Shown here piece by piece: positions 21,369 to 32,036 of a DNA stretch of 64,000 nt. The notes below the pieces were generated by a model that saw only the letters and a list, made by a program, of their open reading frames with translations, did not search any database and was not told the origin of the DNA. Source of the stretch: Camellia lanceoleosa (taxonomy: Eukaryota; Streptophyta; Magnoliopsida; Ericales; Theaceae). Each line of letters opens with the position of its first letter. Within the stretch, counting starts at the first letter, position 1. The position numbers were made by a program, and so were the translations under genes. The stretch lies in contig CM045767.1 in the NCBI GenBank assembly GCA_025200525.1, forward strand, positions 122,686,346 through 122,750,345. Direction: 5' to 3'.

Positions 21369-24300
21369 GCCTGAGACCTTTTGACATTGATACAAATTTT
21401 TGCTATTTTTCTTCTTTTTTGTACTTTTTTTGGCTTTTTGTTGGTAGTTAGAAGTACCTTGTACTGCCCCAGGCAGGTTTTTTTGTTTCCAAAACTATGT
21501 ATTTGAAAAATATGATGAAATGAAACAAACCTTTTTGTCTAAAAAAGTGTTACATTTGTATATTTCATACATTGCATCGCATTGCATCATATTACATCTC
21601 GATGTAAATGAGATTGATCTCCTGTCTGAGTATTCAACACTTGCATGGTAATAACCAGATAACTAACCAGCTAACAGTAAAACAACCCAAGCAAACCACT
21701 GCTTAACCTGAACATACAGCCCATACTCTGCTGAGGATTAATCTGCATACAGCCCGTAACACAGCACTCGGTTCATTCTACATAAGGCAACCCCGAACAA
21801 ATGTACCTAATCGACTAGGACTAATACAAAGGCTAAAGCGGTCAAGTTGAAACACACTCAGATGCTCCAAATTTTCCCTTTCTTCTTTTGCTTCGCCTAA
21901 ATGTAGAGAATGGCACAGCACTCTGAGCACAAACGATTTTTGAAATTGAAAAAGGGCTTTTCAAACCTGGGTATTGAGCCTACGACTGAATGCAGCAAGA
22001 AAGACTCAAACAAAAGGTACACGACCTAAACACAACGAGACACGCTCGAAAAAGACCCAAAACGAAAGTTGGGCTAAATAAGACAAAAGACACAACACAC
22101 GGACGTGTTTAAGAAAAGAAAGACCTTAGATCTCGAGGAGCTAGTTCCTCCAGGTATGTTTCCCATCCTTTCTTATTTGTGATTCTCACATCACTCGGCC
22201 CTCAAGCTCAGTTTTTCTCTCAAAACCCTTTTCCTCACTTTTCTCTCGACTTACACCTCTCTATTCTTTATTCTCTCATACTTCATCCCTCACCAGGGTG
22301 ATTGATGGATGAATAGGAAGTTGTGGGTTCACGCCCAACACTGTTAGCTCACGGCTATTTCTTCTGGTGACGTTTAGTCGATGTTCCGGACAGGGAATGG
22401 TGTATCTTGATCCATCCCAATGTGCGCTTCGCACCTGGCTTGATACCTCGTTGTTTGGAGGATATTGAGAGCTTTCAGCCCTTTATAGACAGCTTTAGCT
22501 GTGCCTTCTTCCGGCGAATAGGGTGCCCTTCTGGCAAGTATGTTGACGACAGGGGAAAGACAGAACACCTGACTCGAATGTGCCCCTAGTTCATCACTTT
22601 GACCATTTTTTGTTTTGGTTTAAAACAATTTTGACCAACATGAAAGTTAGATTAGCATGCTTGTTCGATTTTTGATTTGAAAATCATGCAAGTCAGGCTA
22701 TAAGCACTGAAAATTTTCCTTTTTTTGGGTCCAAGAAATGGTCCAGTTTTGGAAAATGAAATAGTTTTCAAGAAAATAGTCAACCTCAGTAAAAATTTTC
22801 AAAAACTATTTTTGCAAATGGCCAATGCTAAACGAGCACGGAACCTACCCTCGAGATGTGCAACCTCAGATTAGAGGCAATGGAAAATTGCCCCTTGCTT
22901 GAAAGGGCTGCATGGCAACGGAAAGTTGCCCCTGGTTTGAACGGTGACTCGTGGCAACTCATGGCAACGGAAAGTTGCCCCTTGTTTGGATGATGCCGCA
23001 GCATGCTGAAAACCAGTCCTCATCGGTAATGATTGCAAACGAACTCTCGGATGTAGAGAAGACGAAGATGGTCAAAACCAATATATGGACACAGTCACTT
23101 CGAAAATGTTGGGGGTTGGACTTCAGGATGAAGTTGCCTACGTAGTTCCGGTTGTCACAACCGAACTATCGGATTCAGAGAGGGCAAGGATGATCAAAAC
23201 CATTACAATGGACTAAACCGCTTTTGAAAGCGTTGAGGGCTGGACTTCAGGATGAAGTTGCCTACGTATCCCAAACATCGGAATCAAGCCTTACGTAGTT
23301 TCGGTTAAGGTACACTCGGGTATTTTAACCTTCACTTTTTAGGCTTTAACTTTTGCCAAGGTGCCCGATGCAGGTTTTCGACCTTGCGAGCTTTTTTTCT
23401 TTTTTCTCTTTTCTCTTTTTTTTCTTTTTCCTTTTTTTTTGCTTTCTTTTTTGCATTTTTTTTTTTACTTTTGTATATATTTTTCCTTGCTCTAACTTTT
23501 GCCTGGGTCGCCCTTCCGGGTTTTCGGCCCAGCGAGCCTCTCAAAGGGTAAAAGTGTAACAAGTCCATGCCAAATGGTTTTGAGATTGAAGTCTCTCTGT
23601 ATCCAGGAGAATGACTATTGTATTGATTTGCAGAAGGATCCATCACGGTTGCTTCACGAGCTTCTTGCGGTGAGATCTGACCTTCTTAATCTGATTTTGG
23701 TGCCTCTTGTTCGAGAGCTGCTTCAAATCTGGCCACATAGGCCTTACATGGCGGTTGACCGTTGAACAGTCTGAATTGTGGTCAAGGCTTGAAAACAAAC
23801 GGATTGAATCTTGAGGTTGAGAGCGATTCTAGGCTGCACAATCTCAAGAGCGATTCCACACAGGTCTTCACAGGACCACGCAAAACATTTTGTTTTTGAA
23901 AGTTTTTAAGAAAGTGACAAATCGCTCGCGCTGAAGATAGTGTGAAACCAGTCTGGATCAAGCCAGGGTCCTTCTTAGTACTCACGCTAACAAGCATGAT
24001 TTCAGTCATTAAAGACTTAGCACGCTTCTCTTTCTCTCAAATGATCAAAGTTTTGCAAAACCCAAGGAATTCCTTCATCTTCGTTTTTACCGCAGTTTTC
24101 AAAAAGGTTTTTGAAAAACTTAGGTCATTACAATGATTTTCAGGGCACAAAAGAGCAGGTGGAATGCACGGTCGTTCCATTCAAATCCTCTGGCACAACT
24201 AGCTCAAAATAAGCAATAAGCATGGAAACACGATAGCATGTTTGTTTCATTGATTTCTGGTTGCAATGGCGGCTACAATGAGAGACAGATTCAAAAAGAA

Positions 24301-24576
24301 AGCAAAAGGAGTAATTGCAAAACAAAACGATGTTCGAGGCAACAACCCCGGAATCACCTAACATTCTATACAAGGGGAGTCGACTCACTACAACAAGACA
24401 GACCCTTAAGCAAAAAGAACTGACTCAAGACGAAGAGATAGACTCAAAACAAAACAAAAGACTGACTCGACACCCAAGCCAGAATTTACAAAACTAGCAT
24501 TCACAGATGCTCAAAAATGCGTGCCAGACGCCACATCAAAAATACCGGGCGCGGCCCACAGGTGGTCCAACCTCGA
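21369..24576 (-). other. Non-coding spacer where TAT pol would be expected
   Basis: No RT, integrase or RNase H motif was found on either strand. It contains the 3' flank of the PMD gene, repeated CAACGGAAAGTTGCCCC words (22870-22990), a two-copy repeat at 23036-23300 and a T-rich tract with scattered C and G (23390-23480). Short open frames here look random. Confidence 0.6.
23036..23300 (-). repeat. Diverged tandem repeat, about 122-bp unit
   Basis: CTTCAGGATGAAGTTGCCTA occurs at 23121 and 23245, each followed by CGTA; upstream ATGGTCAAAACCA and ATGATCAAAACCA keep the same distance. CTTACGTAGTTTCGG after 23290 may begin a third partial unit. Confidence 0.7.
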
Positions 24577-25644
24577 TCACAAACTCACAGTATCCTCAAA
24601 ATCCAATAGCTGGGTAGTAACAGACTTGGCTGAGGTGGGCGGAAGGATAACCTCGTTGTCGATCAAATCTTGCACCTCATGACGGAGGCGGAAACAATTA
24701 TTGGTAACATGACCGGTTTGCTGGTGGTACGCGCAGTACAAAGTAGCATCATGTGTGAGAGGGAGATTCTTTGGGAGAGGCCGAGGCTCCAAGGGTTTAA
24801 GATGCCCTCTTTCGGCCAGGATTTGGAGTGCCTTCAACAACGGCATGTAAAGAGCGTGAAAGACCCTGCGCCCTCGGGGCAACTACTTTGAAGTCTGAGT
24901 ATTCTTGCTAGACGCACTAGCGAAAGGGTCGGCAGGCATTGCCTTGTCCTTCTGATCTTTCCTAGGTGCAAGGTTGGGAGTGGAAGGAACTGTTCTGGCA
25001 TGACGAGGCCTATCCCGATTTTCTACCTGGCTCGAACTGCTTTCGGTTGGAGTAGGGAAAACATCATCCACAACCTTGGTCACAACTGAGGATACTTGCT
25101 ATTTACTCATCCCCCCGGCTTTCAAAGCCTCGACTGCCCACAGCAGTTGTTCAATGGGATCGACATCTACCTTCATTTTGTCCTTGTCTCTGGCCTCAGC
25201 CTGATCGAGGGTTTGGGTTAATGTTGATACGTCATTGCCATAGCTGGAGGCTACCTCGGGTTGGCTAAGTTCAATCACAATCCGTCCCAACAGTGGGGGC
25301 TCCTGGGGTACAAAATTCCCTGCATATGGTGCAGTTGGTGGCGAAGCTGACATTTCGTAAGCGAGATCCGCCACGGACCTCTGAAGGTCACCTATCATTC
25401 CCATTAATTCGAATGTGGTGGGCTCACGAGCCTGATACAATTGGGGGATCCAGACCGGGTGCGCAACAGGCGACCTGGGTGGATACGGCACATCAACATT
25501 GGTCTCACTTTGCAGAGTGATTCCTTGATCTAATGCGGCTGTCATAACCACGATTTCCTCCGAATTCTGCGTCATCATAAGTCCGCTGTACTGAACGGTG
25601 ACTGACGGATCAGATATCTGTCTTGCCTCAGCAAGGGGAAACAC
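24577..25644 (-). pseudogene. TAT/Ogre gag remnant
   Basis: One frame from 25644 down to 24577, interrupted by TAG at 25099-25101 and TAG at 24883-24885. The C-terminal part has a zinc-knuckle variant, CAYHQQTGHVTNNC, followed by FRLRHEVQDLID, which is typical of TAT-lineage Gag. The upstream part (FELMGMIGDLQRSVADLAYE) looks like the Gag leader. The region expected between them, the main capsid domain, is mostly missing, so this is a shortened Gag rather than only a stop-interrupted one. The 25645-26290 stretch between gag and the primer site is a non-coding leader. Confidence 0.8.
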
Positions 25645-26290
25645 TGGCTATTCTGTATCAACTCTCTGAACTGAAAGGAAAAATAAGCAGCATTTCAGCC
25701 CAAACAGATCAAACACAGGTGTAGCCGAACAACTGTACTCTACTACTGACCACTGTTCCCCAAAATCACTGCCCCAAAATACTGAATCGGATACCCACAG
25801 ATATAACTGATTCTCACAAATACTGATACTGGTGCCCTCAGGCCTGATACTCAAACTTGCAAACTGATATGCGCGTTCCTGTAGAGATACACTCCAAAAG
25901 CACATAGCAAGTAAAAGAGAGCCAAAACACCCCTATGTTGGGGTAGGGTTTCCCTGTCCTACTTTTGTCAGGAGCTAGGGTTTCACTACGCACGCAGCGG
26001 TTTCAAACAACCTATATCGGGTAAGCAATCATGTCCTAACTTGGAATGGTCACTATAGATTCCGAATATGCACTAGGTCAAATGGTCAAAAGGGTGCCCC
26101 GGTGAAAACCGGGACTTGTGTTCCCATACTGGCAGAGCCCGCAACCGGTCAGTCAAGCCTCTGGCAAACCGCTCAGGAATAGCAGATAGCCAACACGGTG
26201 TCCTAGGCGCACCAATGCACATGCAATGCAAAGAAACACATAAGTGTGAACAAAACAAGATATCAGGAGTTCGAGTCAAGTTCTCTAAAA

Positions 26291-26308
26291 TCCCCAGCAG
26301 AGTCACCA
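26291..26308 (-). other. Primer binding site of the TAT element
   Basis: Minus strand TGGTGACTCTGCTGGGGA, five bases from the LTR end. The usual Ogre site is TGGCGACTCTGCTGGGGA (tRNA-Arg type), one mismatch away. Confidence 0.88.
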
Positions 26309-26313
26309 GAAAC

Positions 26314-29300
26314 TGTGGACGCACCCCGGGGGAGGGACTTATGCTGCCATAGTTCGGACTCGTTTTGTCACGGTTCTTAATCTTGAACCAAAGAGTCCAA
26401 ATCCGGTAAATCGTTTTGAGAAAACAGATTTTTTTGAAAGAAGTGCCAAACATGGACTGCTTTGCTAGATACAGAGTTGCCACCTAAATATTTTTTAATG
26501 GGGGAATTTAGGAAACCCTGACTCGGTGCCAAAGGCCACGTGTCCGTCATCACCAAAGTTGCCTCGGCTCGGGAACTTGGGTACGATTGGGGAAGGTCAG
26601 GCATGAGCATCCCCTCTCGCCTGATCTGAAGATCAGCCTCTACTAACCGTGATATCTTGTTTTGAAAGCATTATGTGTTCTTATTCCAGTTATTAGCCTA
26701 GAATTACTATGTTATGCGCACAACAAACAAGTATAGACCAGATTGCCTAAATTGGAACAAAACATTGCATGTCCGTTTGTTTGGAAAACGCTTTAGAATT
26801 TGCTACTCGCAAGTAGGTTAAAATACGGATTTCAATGATTTGTTCCAACTCAAACAATCCAACCTTCACCCACAGGCATTCAAGTAGTTTATATCACATA
26901 AGCATCTAGCCACATGGTAAACATGCTGTCATGTTAACATCCACACTCAAGCGAGATGCTAAAGCATAAAATACTCACAATGTACTCCGAGCCAAAACAA
27001 GAACGTGTTAGCAATCATGCATGATCCAAGTCCATGTTTAAATGCCTAATGTAATGCATACGAAATGTCACTAGAATAGGCTCGGCTAATCTAAGAATGA
27101 CATGTGAAAATGTACAAGTAGCATGTATTCAAGTTAGATTTGAAATACTTATGCAGTTAGCATGATGCGCCGTGCCCAGTACATGCAATACTGATGAATG
27201 ATGCACGCATGCATAGCATAAGGATGCTAAAGTAAACATGTCCTAATACTAACCATCAAAGCAGGTAAGTAAAAGGGAGAAAGAAGTGGGGGTTAGAAGA
27301 CATGCACACACGCACCCACACTTATTACAAATTTACCCTCGCTCGGAGGGACCGAAAGAATAATACAATTTAATTAACCTACAAGCTAATTAAATATTAC
27401 AGACCAATTAAATTAGCTAAGCAAATTAACTAATCTATTTAAGCAATAAACAGCAGCCTCGGGAAGAGGGTCCAATGCATGCGCGCTTGGTTCCCCTCGG
27501 AAAGTCACTGTCATGCACAAGATGCCTCTGCTTTGACTGTTCTGCTCCTCTGAAGACTTCACAAGTCCTAGAATTGCTTCTCTGAATGCTGTGAAACACC
27601 ACCGGCTAGGAGGAATTGCCACCGGCCATGGAGATTGGTCACCAGCCACAAATGAATCCATCGGCCACTTATAGATGGCCGGCCGGCCAAAGCTTCCTAC
27701 AGAAACTGGTTTGACCGCAACAGAGGGAAAAACAAAGCATGGAAATGCATTTCAGGCAATGCACCAACCACACTCCTTATCATATGTATGACTCAAAGGA
27801 GAATGGGCCTCGATTCTCGGATCACCAATCGCGCATTTCCATGCATGATGGCCCAAAGAATCAAGTGTGCATTTCGATTTCAAATGAAATGCAATGCACA
27901 TAAACAAACCAAGGGACTTCCAACCTCTATCATGGCTTGATCAAGAGTTGAAGCATGCATGCCAATGCAATGCAATCCTAAGCCTGTGAGCCTAAGTGTG
28001 CAATATGGGCATGCAAGCGAGTATACAAGGCATGTGACAACTATGCTAGTAGCAAACATGCAACAACATGTAAAGGGGACTAAGCATAGGAACAATGCAA
28101 AACAACTTGACCAAGGAAATTCATGCCAAATGCATATACAAGTATGCATGCATGCATGATCCAATTCCTAAGCATAAACGGATAACTTCTAAGCACACTT
28201 AAAAGGAGGTAAACATGGACAATTAGCATACAGTGTAAGCTCTGAAAATCATGTCAAAGATGATGCCTAATCAAGCAAAAAAGACAACCATAGCATGCAA
28301 TTGGTCCAAGTATTTAAGGCAAGCCAAGGAGGCTTAAACCAAGGCTAAGTCAACCAAGCCTCACAAGGCTAAGAGGACTTAAAATAGGTCCAATGTAGAC
28401 CTAAACAATGCTAAGGAAACACCTAGGTAGCACCTAAGTGACCTAAACATGCAAGCATACAAAGGGGCGCATTCATGGAACATAAGGCAACAACCTTTTA
28501 ACACATTGAAGGAGCATCAAATGCAAGCATATAGGTATGTTATAAGGACTGAAATAACATGGTAAGTGGTTCCAAACCACTAAAATAATGCAAGTAATGC
28601 ATGCTACACACTCACACACCTAAGGCTAACAAGCCAAAATGCAAGGTAGCTATACTAAGCATGCTATGGTCGACCAAGACAACCAAAAACAGAACTTAAG
28701 CATGCTAAAATAAACACAAAAGTTTCACAAAGCTTGGCCAAAATCATGCTAGAACAAGGATCAAAATCTAAAGCATGTTAAGACGTAAACGTGGCATTAC
28801 AAGGCATGTATGCTAAGCAAGTATGGTGTACCTAAACCAATTGAAAACAGAGCTATATTATGACATAATAAGCACAAAAATCAGTTAAGGCATGGCGAAC
28901 ATGAACCTAAACAATATGCTCTCTCAAGAGGCTAAAATGGCCATTTTCAAGGACAACAAGGAGAGGGGGTGGCCCTCTCGTTCTTAGGACCTCAAGGCAC
29001 CATCCTCACCACTGAAGTCCCTCAAGATTTCAATGGTGAGAAGGCCCAAACACAATGGTCCCGGAGCTCACCAAAATGGCACAAAATGAAGGCCAAACAA
29101 GCCTTAAGAGGGGTCAAACAACCCCAAAGCTTAGAACACTCTTAAACAACTATTTAGAGGGCTCAAAAATAGAACTTTTATGTGTTATATGCTAAGCTCA
29201 CAAACAGATGCAAGATAGTCAAAAAAGCTTTGCAAAAATGGGGTATTTAAAGGAGTAAGTGCTCGCCCTTGTAGACCCTCTTCAAGAATGGAAGACCAGC

Positions 29301-29976
29301 AGCTTCTTTGGCTCAAACCAGCTCCAAAACTTCAAAAACAACCCTCAAGGGCCTTAGCTCCAAGAGGATAGTGTAATAGTGGGTGTTTGTGTGCAATCCT
29401 AAGGCTAAACACACACAAATACAAGAGAGAGAGAGAGAGAGAGATATAGATATAGGATAGATACACAAACCAAACCCTAAAACCAGAGCTCTCTAAGAAG
29501 TGTTGTCTAACCCTAAAAGAGGGAGAGGAGACCTCCTCTTATAGAGCTTCAATCTTGCAAGCTTACAAGATAAGCTAGCTAAGAGGGAGATCTCTCCATA
29601 CACGTGTATGGAGGGGAGCCAAGTGCATGCCAGCTGCATGAAAATATCTGTAAAAGCAGATGCACAGTAGTCGGCTGGCCAAAAGTACAATTGACCAAAA
29701 AAAGATAGCCGGCCGGCCATCTATAGTGCCGGCCGGCCAAACATTTGGCCGGTGAAGTGTGGAGATGGCCCACAAGCCATTTCCTGCCCCTCCAAGGCAA
29801 AACACAAGTGTTTGGTGCAAAACCAGACACAAAATAGTTGAGTTGAGAGATCCTGAGGCAAGGCGCGTGTGACCGAGACCTCCGGAAACTCAAGACGAAC
29901 ACAAACATGGATGTTCACCGAGTGGTCAAACGATGACGTCCAAGTCTTGAGGACAGTCAAAAATGGGGTGTCTACA
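26314..29976 (-). repeat. 5' LTR of the TAT element (3663 bp)
   Basis: Direct repeat of 9127-12853. On the + strand it begins TGTGGACGCACC and ends GGGGTGTCTACA. Its CCGG modules are at 27597-27688 (+) and 29669-29755 (-) and its TATA-like site at 29536-29544 (-). It is 64 bases shorter than the 3' LTR, about 40 of them from the second module. Confidence 0.95.
29669..29755 (-). promoter_or_regulatory. CCGG word module 2 in the 5' LTR
   Basis: Minus-strand words GGCCGGCCGGC (twice), GGCCAGCCGA and CACCGGCC remain; two CCACCGGC words present in the 3' LTR copy are absent. A TATA-like site follows at 29536-29544. Confidence 0.6.
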
Positions 29977-30011
29977 TGGGTCAGTCCTTATCTACCAACT
30001 AATAATTATTC

Positions 30012-32036
30012 TACACTAAACTATAATCGTTTTTCATTTCTTTTCTCTCCTGTTATCTTTTTTGTGCAAGAGAGGGGGTATAAAATTCTCATTTCCATAC
30101 TTTTCTTTCCTAAACTATCCAAATAAGAAGAAAAGATATCTTTGTTTCTCTTTTTTTCTCATTTATTTATCACTTATCTAACCACTTCTGTTCTTTTTTC
30201 TCTCAGTTTCCAAAACAGACTTTATACTCCTTGAAACACATGGAGAAAAGGATATGTCATCCACCTGTAGCAAGATACCAACTAATGGGAAAACAGAGAG
30301 AGGGAATGAAATGGTTGGACACCTTGAGGACCAAAATGAAGGCCCAAACTTTTAAAATACAGAGAATGGTTCAAATGAAGAGAGCATAACAACCCCTATT
30401 TTTCATGATTCTGTCCCTGGTAATTATCCTACCATGAATTTGTCTATTTCATCTACACACAGAGAAAGTGGTGAAGCTGGGGTATTCTTTGAATTGACAT
30501 TTCAACCGAAAGGATTGACTCCATCGAAGAGTATAACACCTCGTTGCTTTTCTCTCCTCTTTATCTTTTTCATCCAATAGAGGAGGATAACACTATTTTT
30601 CGTACATTTCTCTCATAAACTATCCAAATCAGCAGTAAAATATCATTGTTTTTCTTATCGTCTCATTTATTTCTCTTTTATCTAACCAATTCGTTTCTTT
30701 TCTCTTTCAGTTTCCGAAATGGACTGTATACTCCTTGACCTAGAGGAAGAAAAGAATGTGTCACCCACTTGCAAGACACCAATTGTTGAGATTGTGCTAG
30801 ATTTTATAGAAGGCCCAAACTTGTCGAATATAGAGAATCATTCCAACGAAGAGAGCATAATGACTCCTACTTTTCAAGATTCTGTCACTGGTAATTATCG
30901 TGCCATGAACTTGTCTATTTCATCTACTTATGAAGAAAGTGCAGAAGCAGGGGCTTTCTCTGAATTGACATTTCAACTAAAAGAATCGACTCCATCAAAG
31001 AGGATCCCACATTATACTATAACCGTCTTTCGCTTCTTTTTCTCTCCTCTTATCTTTTTTTGTACAATAGAGGACGATAACACTCGATTTTCCATACTAT
31101 TCTCTCCTAAACTATCAAAATAAGAAGAAACAATATCATTGTTTTTCTCTTCTCATATATTTCTCTGTTATCTAATCGTTTCTTTTATTTTCTCTTTCAA
31201 TTTTCGAAAGAGACTATATACTCCTTGAACCACAAGGAGAAAAAAATGTGTCACCCACCCACAAGACACTAACTAATGGGCAAATAGAGGTAGGGAATGG
31301 AATGGTTGGACACATTCAGGACCAAAATGGGATTGTGCCAGAATTTATAAAAAGTCCAAACGTGTCGAATACAGGGAATCGTTCAAATGAAAAAATCTTA
31401 ACAACCCCTAATTTTCAAGATTCTATCGCCGGTAATTATTCTGCCATGGATTTTTCTATTTCATCTATCTACAGAGAAAGTGGTGAAGCAGGGGGTTCCT
31501 TTGAATTGGCATTTCAACCGAAAGAATTTACTCCATCTACGACTTATCCAAATCCCAACGCTTGTCTGTTTACACAACCGCATATATCATTGAGAGAGAT
31601 GCTAATTGAGAATGTGGGGAGTTCAAAAGATTCGAGAAATTTCTCTACCTCAGCAGTGGGGGCTTTTATGGGGGGACATGTCACTGAGTCTAGTAGGACA
31701 GTGCATTTGTGTTTTGATCCAGTTCCAATGCAAACCATGACTACTATTCACCACACAATGCCACATCTCACAGAAAAGTAAGATATAAGGACTGTGACGT
31801 TTAAGGCGCGATATGGAGATAACATAATAAAATGTCGTCTCTCTCTACAATTTGGAATTGTTGAATTGAAGAAAGAAGTGACAAATAGACTAGGAGAGCT
31901 TGGCAACTTCAAGGTCGATTATCAAGATAATGATAATGAGTGGATTTCAATAGGCTGTGATACAGACGTATGGGATTGTTTCGAAATTTTGAGTTCATCG
32001 GGGGATGCAGTAGTCAGACTACGGGTTCGTGATTAG
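30012..32036 (+). pseudogene. NIN-like protein (NLP) 3' gene fragment with a triplicated exon and PB1 domain
   Basis: The last part, 31794-32036, encodes a PB1 domain (MTFKARYGDNIIKCRLSLQF, ELKKEVTNRLGELGNF, YQDNDNEWISIGCD) that matches the C-terminal PB1 of plant NLP transcription factors, which mediates protein-protein contact. Upstream, one exon plus its intron occurs three times: TATACTCCTTGA at 30223, 30727 and 31217 marks the copies, each preceded by a T-rich intron ending in TTTCAG or a near match. Copy 1 has a TAA in frame; copy 2 lacks about 45 bases. Copy 3 runs into PB1 in the same frame but a TAA at 31779-31781 intervenes. The RWP-RK and N-terminal domains are not in the window. 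Confidence 0.8.

Larger units (their letters stand above)
9127..29976 (-). mobile_element. TAT/Ogre-type LTR retrotransposon, non-autonomous, about 20.85 kb
   Basis: Two LTRs of 3727 and 3663 bp flank an internal region. Read on the minus strand, the LTR starts TGTAGACACCCC, the primer site begins TGGTGACTCTGCTGGGGA, and the polypurine tract is AAAGAGGGGCAAC; this set is characteristic of the TAT/Ogre lineage. A TAT-type gag remnant lies next to the primer site. No protease, RT, RNase H or integrase was recognised, so mobility would depend on a related element. A PMD gene occupies the opposite strand near the 3' LTR, the position where extra antisense ORFs are known in TAT elements. Flanking pentamers are TAGGT (9122-9126) and TGGGT (29977-29981), a one-mismatch duplication. 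The LTRs differ at about 4% of positions over the first 240 bases compared by eye. Confidence 0.93.

Noticed and set aside
22407..22589. Possible pol remnant in the TAT spacer
   Set aside because: The 60-codon frame lacks any RT, RNase H or integrase motif and lies on the wrong strand for pol.
23332..23646. Lys/Glu-rich minus-strand ORF
   Set aside because: It reads through a long T-rich tract on the opposite strand.
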